From Sulfurimonas sp. (GTDB taxonomy: Bacteria > Campylobacterota > Campylobacteria > Campylobacterales > Sulfurimonadaceae): 9,165 bases of DNA. The position numbers and the translations under genes were made by a program. Under the pieces are notes generated by a model. The model did no database searches, had not been told where the DNA came from, and saw only the letters and a program-made list of their open reading frames with translations. Shown here one piece after another: positions 5,775-9,165 of this stretch (position 1 is the first letter of the stretch; the number at the start of each line of letters is the position of its first letter). The stretch covers positions 1 to 9,165 of the forward strand of contig JAMORZ010000112.1 in NCBI GenBank assembly GCA_027063295.1. The letters are read 5' to 3'.

Positions 5775-7051
5775 ACCTTACTCCTATTAAATCCATTCAA
5801 TAAACATTCAATTAAAAAATCACTACTTGCACATACAAGATCATCAGGAACTTCTTGACCAACAGAAAAATAACTTATTGGCTTTTTTGTCTCGTATGCT
5901 AATGAAAAAATATTGCCAAACCCGATCGTTTCATCAAGTTTTGTAAACATTAACATATCTACACCTAAAGAAGAAAAATTTTCATATGTCATTTTTAAAT
6001 CTTCATACTTTATAGAACTTGGCATAACCAATACAACATCAATATTATATTGTGTATGATTTGCTTGTAAACACTCATATATTTTTTCTATCTTTCCCTT
6101 ATCGTACGGAGAAGATCCCATAGTATCTATTAAAATATAATCACAATATCTTAATGATTCCAAAGCACTTGTAAATTCAGGAGGATCAACTACAGTTTCA
6201 ATACCAAGTTTCATCATACGAGCATACTGCATAAGTTGCTCAACAGCACCTATACGATAAGTGTCTAAAACAACAAGTCCAACTTTATAACGTTTTTGCA
6301 TCAGATATGAATATCTTGCTGCTAGCTTTGCAATCGATGTTGTTTTTCCAACTCCTGTTGGACCAACTAGCATAATTACTTTCTTTGTACCAACACTTGG
6401 AGTGCTTTCCATCCGAATTGGAACCATTTTACGTAATATTGTTTGAAAATATCTCTTTACAGTTGCAGAATTTTCACGCATTTTAAGAGGCATATGCTCC
6501 AGTGTAATTTGCATTAAAGTATTAAGATGTTCTTTATTCATTCCACTTTGAGCACCAAGGCGATATATCTCAGCAAACTCAGGTGGAATTTGAGATTCAA
6601 TGTCAGGTGATTTTTCATCCCATATCATATTTTGAATTGTACTGATTTTATCTGCTAATTTCCCTATGTCCTGTTTTAATGCTTTAAGTTCCTTAGGCTC
6701 TACACTAGTTTGTACTTGTGATGATTTTGGAGATGCAGGATAGTCATATTGAGGTAGTGTTACATCTGAGATTTGAGAAATCTGCTTTGCAGCATTAGAT
6801 ATATCAAATAAAATCTCTTCACTCTCTTTTTTTAAAGGTTTTTGTTCAGCTAAAGGTTTTTTTGATTTTTTATATGTAGAGGGAATCATATCATCTTCTA
6901 TCCCTATAACTATCTCATACAATGCGTCCTTACCTAAAGATTTTTTTTGAATCTCTTTAGTTTCAATAAGCATCCCTTCATCACCAATTTCCATTTTTGC
7001 TTTTTTCAATGCTTCTGATGGTGTACGACCTGTAAATGTTAAAATTTTCAT
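5771..7051 (-). CDS. flhF: Flagellar biosynthesis regulator FlhF (SRP-type GTPase)
   Basis: The third SRP GTPase, which marks the cell pole for flagellum assembly and in Campylobacterota also influences sigma-54 dependent flagellar transcription. It has 426 residues. The N-terminal B domain (about 1-150) begins with MKILTFTGRTPSEALKKAK, with a basic Lys-rich stretch at 61-76. A helical N domain covers about 155-215. The G domain follows: G1 GPTGVGKTT at 230-238, G2 region DTYRIGAVEQL at 263-273, G3 DTMGSS at 309-314, G4 TKLDE at 370-374 and G5 region GQEVPDDL at 398-405. G3 differs from the SRP consensus DTAGR: the alanine is methionine and the arginine is serine. It overlaps folK by 4 bp (ATGA) and flhG by 4 bp. 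No good Shine-Dalgarno is visible before its ATG, so it likely depends on coupling to folK. Confidence 0.96.
   Translation of the reverse strand: MKILTFTGRTPSEALKKAKMEIGDEGMLIETKEIQKKSLGKDALYEIVIGIEDDMIPSTYKKSKKPLAEQKPLKKESEEILFDISNAAKQISQISDVTLPQYDYPASPKSSQVQTSVEPKELKALKQDIGKLADKISTIQNMIWDEKSPDIESQIPPEFAEIYRLGAQSGMNKEHLNTLMQITLEHMPLKMRENSATVKRYFQTILRKMVPIRMESTPSVGTKKVIMLVGPTGVGKTTSIAKLAARYSYLMQKRYKVGLVVLDTYRIGAVEQLMQYARMMKLGIETVVDPPEFTSALESLRYCDYILIDTMGSSPYDKGKIEKIYECLQANHTQYNIDVVLVMPSSIKYEDLKMTYENFSSLGVDMLMFTKLDETIGFGNIFSLAYETKKPISYFSVGQEVPDDLVCASSDFLIECLLNGFNRSKV
5781..5785 (-). promoter_or_regulatory. Ribosome binding site of flhG inside flhF
   Basis: AGGAG with a 6-nt spacer to the first ATG of flhG (5774). 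A second ATG follows at once (5771), at a spacing of 9 nt. The first fits better, but the two starts differ by only one residue. Confidence 0.65.
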
Positions 7052-7539
7052 CTATGCATACTCGCTAATGGAATCACAACACTTTCACGCTCAGCCCAGC
7101 ATGGATGTGGAACCTTTAAGTTTTGTGTACTGATAGTTCGATTGTCAAAAAAGATAATATCCAAATCTAATGTCCTTGGTGCATTGGCAAAACTTCTTTT
7201 ACGTGCAAATTTTTTTTCTAAATGCAAAAGATATTGTAAAAATCTTTGCGGTGTCATATTTGTCGAAACAACCATAATTGAATTAAAAAAATCATCCTGC
7301 TTTGTGTATCCAAAAGGAGGATTTTGTAAAATCAACGATGTTGCTTTTATATCCAAAGATCTTTCTTTTTGGAGTGCAACAAAAAGATGTTCAAATCGTC
7401 TTTTAACATCTCCTATATTGCCTCCAATGCCTATTGTGGCATTATAACGAAAACCTTTGAAAGAAGTTTTTTTTACATAGGGAAAACGCAATGATTTAAA
7501 GATAAAAAGATCTTCACGTAACCTGCGTTTTAAATACAT
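7048..7539 (-). CDS. folK: 6-hydroxymethyl-7,8-dihydropterin pyrophosphokinase (HPPK)
   Basis: Transfers pyrophosphate from ATP to 6-hydroxymethyl-7,8-dihydropterin, the step before dihydropteroate synthase in folate synthesis; cytoplasmic. The HPPK core starts at about residue 34 (ATIGIGGNIGD). N86 in FFNSIMVV is the pterin-contact position. The PS00794-like signature PRTLDLDIIFF is at 121-131, with D125 and D127 as the magnesium ligands, and VPHPCWAERESVVIPL at 143-158 closes the core. The 163 residues include about 33 ahead of the core, rich in basic and aromatic residues (KRRLRED, FKSLRFPYVKK). There is no internal ATG before M89 and the spacing to aroQ is only 6 bp, so the upstream ATG is the natural start. 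The Shine-Dalgarno (ATAGG) is weak. It overlaps flhF by 4 bp, making a folate gene the immediate translational leader of flhF. Confidence 0.94.
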   Translation of the reverse strand: MYLKRRLREDLFIFKSLRFPYVKKTSFKGFRYNATIGIGGNIGDVKRRFEHLFVALQKERSLDIKATSLILQNPPFGYTKQDDFFNSIMVVSTNMTPQRFLQYLLHLEKKFARKRSFANAPRTLDLDIIFFDNRTISTQNLKVPHPCWAERESVVIPLASMHR

Positions 7540-7545
7540 ACTAGC

Positions 7546-8022
7546 CTATGCTTTTTGTGCTGCTTTTTGTGCCTCTTGGGCTGCTTTAATTTCATTGAGA
7601 ATTTGAAGCATTCCCATCATAGCAAGATGGTAACCAAAAGGACCAAAACCAACGATTGAAGATGCACAAACTGGTGCTATCATATTTGTTTTTCTAAACT
7701 CTTCACGTCTATGAATATTTGAAATATGTACCTCAATAGTTGGAAGTGCTACTGCAGAGATAGCATCACGAATAGCAATAGAAGTGTGTGTATAAGCCGC
7801 AGGATTGATGATAATACCGTGTGCTTCACCATAACACTCTTGAATCTTATCTACAATCTCACCCTCAAGGTTACTTTGAAAAAACTCTATCTCTACACCA
7901 TTTTGGTTTGCTACATCTTGCATTTGAGCATGAATCTGTTCTAGTTTCATTGGACCGTAAATATTTTGCTCACGAACACCTAACATGTTGAGATTTGGAC
8001 CTTGAATAACTACTATTTTCAT
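7546..8022 (-). CDS. aroQ: Type II 3-dehydroquinate dehydratase
   Basis: A dodecameric cytoplasmic enzyme that dehydrates 3-dehydroquinate to 3-dehydroshikimate on the way to chorismate. It has 158 residues. All the known active-site positions are present: N10 in GPNLNMLG, R17, catalytic Y22 in IYG, N73 with H79 and D86 in NPAAYTHTSIAIRDA, H99 in EVHISNIHRREEFR, and R110 in the same stretch. GFGPFGYHLAM (125-135) ends the fold. The last residues (KAAQEAQKAAQKA) are an Ala/Lys/Gln-rich tail beyond the conserved domain, ending in an exact 12-bp duplication. It is the first gene of the minus-strand run; its ATG is preceded by AAAGG, and a promoter must lie in the 95 bp upstream, shared with the divergent amidohydrolase. 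Flagellar genes downstream may be co-transcribed from here. Confidence 0.97.
   Translation of the reverse strand: MKIVVIQGPNLNMLGVREQNIYGPMKLEQIHAQMQDVANQNGVEIEFFQSNLEGEIVDKIQECYGEAHGIIINPAAYTHTSIAIRDAISAVALPTIEVHISNIHRREEFRKTNMIAPVCASSIVGFGPFGYHLAMMGMLQILNEIKAAQEAQKAAQKA
7549..7572 (-). repeat. Exact 12-bp tandem duplication at the aroQ 3' end
   Basis: Two perfect copies of the 12-mer tgctttttgtgc (plus strand) at 7549-7560 and 7561-7572, directly before the aroQ stop codon. In the coding frame each copy is AQKA. A related but diverged unit lies upstream (AQE/KAA). Because the unit is a multiple of three, copy changes would lengthen or shorten the C-terminal tail without a frameshift. Confidence 0.85.
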
Positions 8023-8117
8023 TTTCTACCTTTTGTTTTTTTCATCTTTCAATATTTAAGCAGATATTTTACCCAAATAAAGCATAATCTATTTTAAATT
8101 TTACAAAAAGATTGAGT
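8023..8117. promoter_or_regulatory. Divergent promoter region between aroQ and the amidohydrolase gene
   Basis: The only sizeable intergenic space in the window, very AT-rich, between two genes transcribed away from each other, so it should hold a promoter in each direction. For the minus strand (aroQ operon), TAAAAT at 8066-8071 is a reasonable -10 box and would give a leader of roughly 35 nt. For the plus strand, CATAAT at 8083-8088 is a possible -10 with a leader of roughly 20 nt. Neither has a recognisable TTGACA -35, which is normal for Campylobacterota housekeeping promoters. I see no sigma-54 (GG-N10-GC) or sigma-28 signature and no clear operator palindrome. Confidence 0.45.
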
Positions 8118-9165
8118 ATGCAGATTATTATTCCACATTACATATATTTTCAAGAGAAGGTAAGTACAAACCTCGCAGTTGCGTTTAACACACATATAGA
8201 AAAGATTGCTCCTTTTGAGGAGCTTATTGAACTTTATCCAGAAGCAAAAGTGACTACACTCAAAGAGCACTCTTTACTTATGCCAGGACTTATTAATGCC
8301 CATGTACACATTGAGTTCTCCGCGAATAAAACACAGTTAAGTTATGGAGATTTTCTCAACTGGCTCTACAGTGTAATAGAAAACAGAGAGAACCTTATAG
8401 AGGGGTGCAACAAAGAGTGTATGTCCAAAGCTATTGAGTCTATGTTAGAATCTGGAATCACAACTTTTGGTGCCATAAGCTCCCATGCTATGGATCTTGA
8501 AGCTTGTGCAGATGCAAAACAAAATGTTGTATTTTTCAATGAGCTTATAGGCTCTCAGGCAACTATGGCAGATGTTTTATTTCAAGATTTTCAAAATAGA
8601 CTAAAAGAGAGTCAAGAGGTACAAAGGGAGGGCTTTATCCCTGCAGTTGCTATACATTCACCCTACTCAGTTCACCCTGTTTTGATAAAAAAAGCATTGG
8701 AGATTGTCAAAGAACAAAATCTCAAACTTACTGCCCATTTCATGGAGAGTAAAGCAGAGAGGGAGTGGCTAGATAGTAGCAGTGGAGATTTTAAAGAGTT
8801 TTTTGAAAAACTACTCAAACAAGGTGCAAATGTCAGTGATGCCAATGAATTTTTAGCACATTTTGAAAATCAACAAACCCTTTTAACACATGTAGTCAAG
8901 GCAAACAGCGAGGAGCTTAAAAAGATTCAAGAGCATCAACACACCATTATTCACTGTCCGATTTCAAACAGACTTCTTGGCAATGGAGCCATCAATCTAG
9001 AGGAGCTAGAGATACAAAAGATCCGTTGGATACTTGCAACTGATGGACTGAGTTCTAACTATAAACTTGACCTTTTTGAGGAGATGAAAGTAGCTCTATT
9101 TATGCACTCAGAACTTCCTCTCTTGCCACTTGCACAAAAGCTTTTAAGAAGTGTCACCAAAGATG
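8118..9165 (+). CDS. Amidohydrolase-superfamily deaminase, aminodeoxyfutalosine deaminase-like (3' truncated by window)
   Basis: An open frame of 349 codons to the right edge, without a stop. It is a metal-dependent amidohydrolase of the COG0402 cytosine/adenosine deaminase-like group: PGLINAHVHIEF carries the HxH metal ligands (H62, H64); AIHSPYSVH is at 179-187; H207 in TAHFMES is the third metal histidine with nearby E210; H258 lies in LLTHVV; HCPISNRLLGNG is at 279-290; and D309 in ATDGLSSN is the conserved aspartate. Family members are about 400 residues, so some 50 are missing. A homologue in the campylobacterotal Nitratiruptor (Nis0429) has been reported to deaminate 6-aminodeoxyfutalosine in menaquinone synthesis, which is my best guess here. 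Some relatives hydrolyse aminodeoxyfutalosine directly with MTA/SAH nucleosidase, so the step could be dispensable. Start: first ATG after the divergent region; no strong Shine-Dalgarno. Confidence 0.85.
   Translation, partial: MQIIIPHYIYFQEKVSTNLAVAFNTHIEKIAPFEELIELYPEAKVTTLKEHSLLMPGLINAHVHIEFSANKTQLSYGDFLNWLYSVIENRENLIEGCNKECMSKAIESMLESGITTFGAISSHAMDLEACADAKQNVVFFNELIGSQATMADVLFQDFQNRLKESQEVQREGFIPAVAIHSPYSVHPVLIKKALEIVKEQNLKLTAHFMESKAEREWLDSSSGDFKEFFEKLLKQGANVSDANEFLAHFENQQTLLTHVVKANSEELKKIQEHQHTIIHCPISNRLLGNGAINLEELEIQKIRWILATDGLSSNYKLDLFEEMKVALFMHSELPLLPLAQKLLRSVTKD

Larger units (their letters stand above)
78..8022 (-). other. Ten-gene minus-strand operon aroQ-folK-flhF-flhG-hyp-fliA-fliM-fliY-LOG-mnmA
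   Basis: All ten genes read in one direction. Junctions in transcription order: 6 bp, 4-bp overlap, 4-bp overlap, 18 bp, 1-bp overlap, 8-bp overlap, 3 bp, 1 bp, 1-bp overlap. Nothing resembling an intrinsic terminator lies inside the run. The absence of gaps leaves no room for dedicated intergenic promoters, although promoters inside coding sequence cannot be excluded. Confidence 0.75.

Noticed and set aside
7142..7447. 101-codon plus-strand frame opposite folK
   Set aside because: Shadow of the folK coding sequence; no domain, no independent promoter or spacing.
8023..8117. Riboswitch or small RNA in the divergent region
   Set aside because: Both leaders would be short (roughly 20 to 35 nt) and no conserved structured motif is visible.

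Overview
This window is AT-rich chromosomal DNA from a member of the Campylobacterota (formerly Epsilonproteobacteria). The gene order aroQ-folK-flhF-flhG-small membrane protein-fliA-fliM-fliY is the one I recall from Campylobacter jejuni (around Cj0066c to Cj0059c). Together with the protein sequences it points to a flagellated campylobacterotal bacterium, possibly Sulfurimonas or a relative. The genus is an inference; no 16S gene or other marker is present.

Layout. Positions 1-69 hold the last 22 codons of an unidentified plus-strand gene. It converges on mnmA with an 8-bp gap. From 8022 down to 78, ten genes run on the minus strand with almost no space between them: aroQ, folK, flhF, flhG, a two-TM hypothetical gene, fliA, fliM, fliY, a LOG-family gene and mnmA. 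Six of the nine junctions overlap (ATGA, TAATG or 8 bp) and the other gaps are 1 to 18 bp. This looks like one transcription unit with extensive translational coupling. A 95-bp divergent region (8023-8117) is the only real intergenic space. From 8118 to the right edge a plus-strand amidohydrolase, similar to aminodeoxyfutalosine deaminases, runs off the window. No stretch over 300 bp lacks a gene.

How the genes work together. FlhF (SRP-type GTPase) and FlhG (MinD-type ATPase) set the place and number of polar flagella. FliA is sigma-28 for late flagellar genes. FliM and FliY are switch/C-ring proteins. The small membrane protein between flhG and fliA is probably a lineage-specific flagellar or polar factor of unknown role. 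Around this core are metabolic genes: aroQ (shikimate pathway), folK (folate) and the divergent amidohydrolase (possibly futalosine menaquinone pathway). These three can be linked through chorismate. At the distal end are a LOG-type nucleotide phosphoribohydrolase and the tRNA 2-thiouridylase MnmA.

I found no mobile element, CRISPR array, RNA gene or defence island. The region is an ordinary conserved flagellar/housekeeping cluster. The points most worth checking are the unnamed membrane protein, an A9 tract in flhG, the missing arginine in the FlhF G3 motif, the degenerate FlhG activator motif, the exact 12-bp duplication at the aroQ 3' end, and the true substrate of the amidohydrolase.
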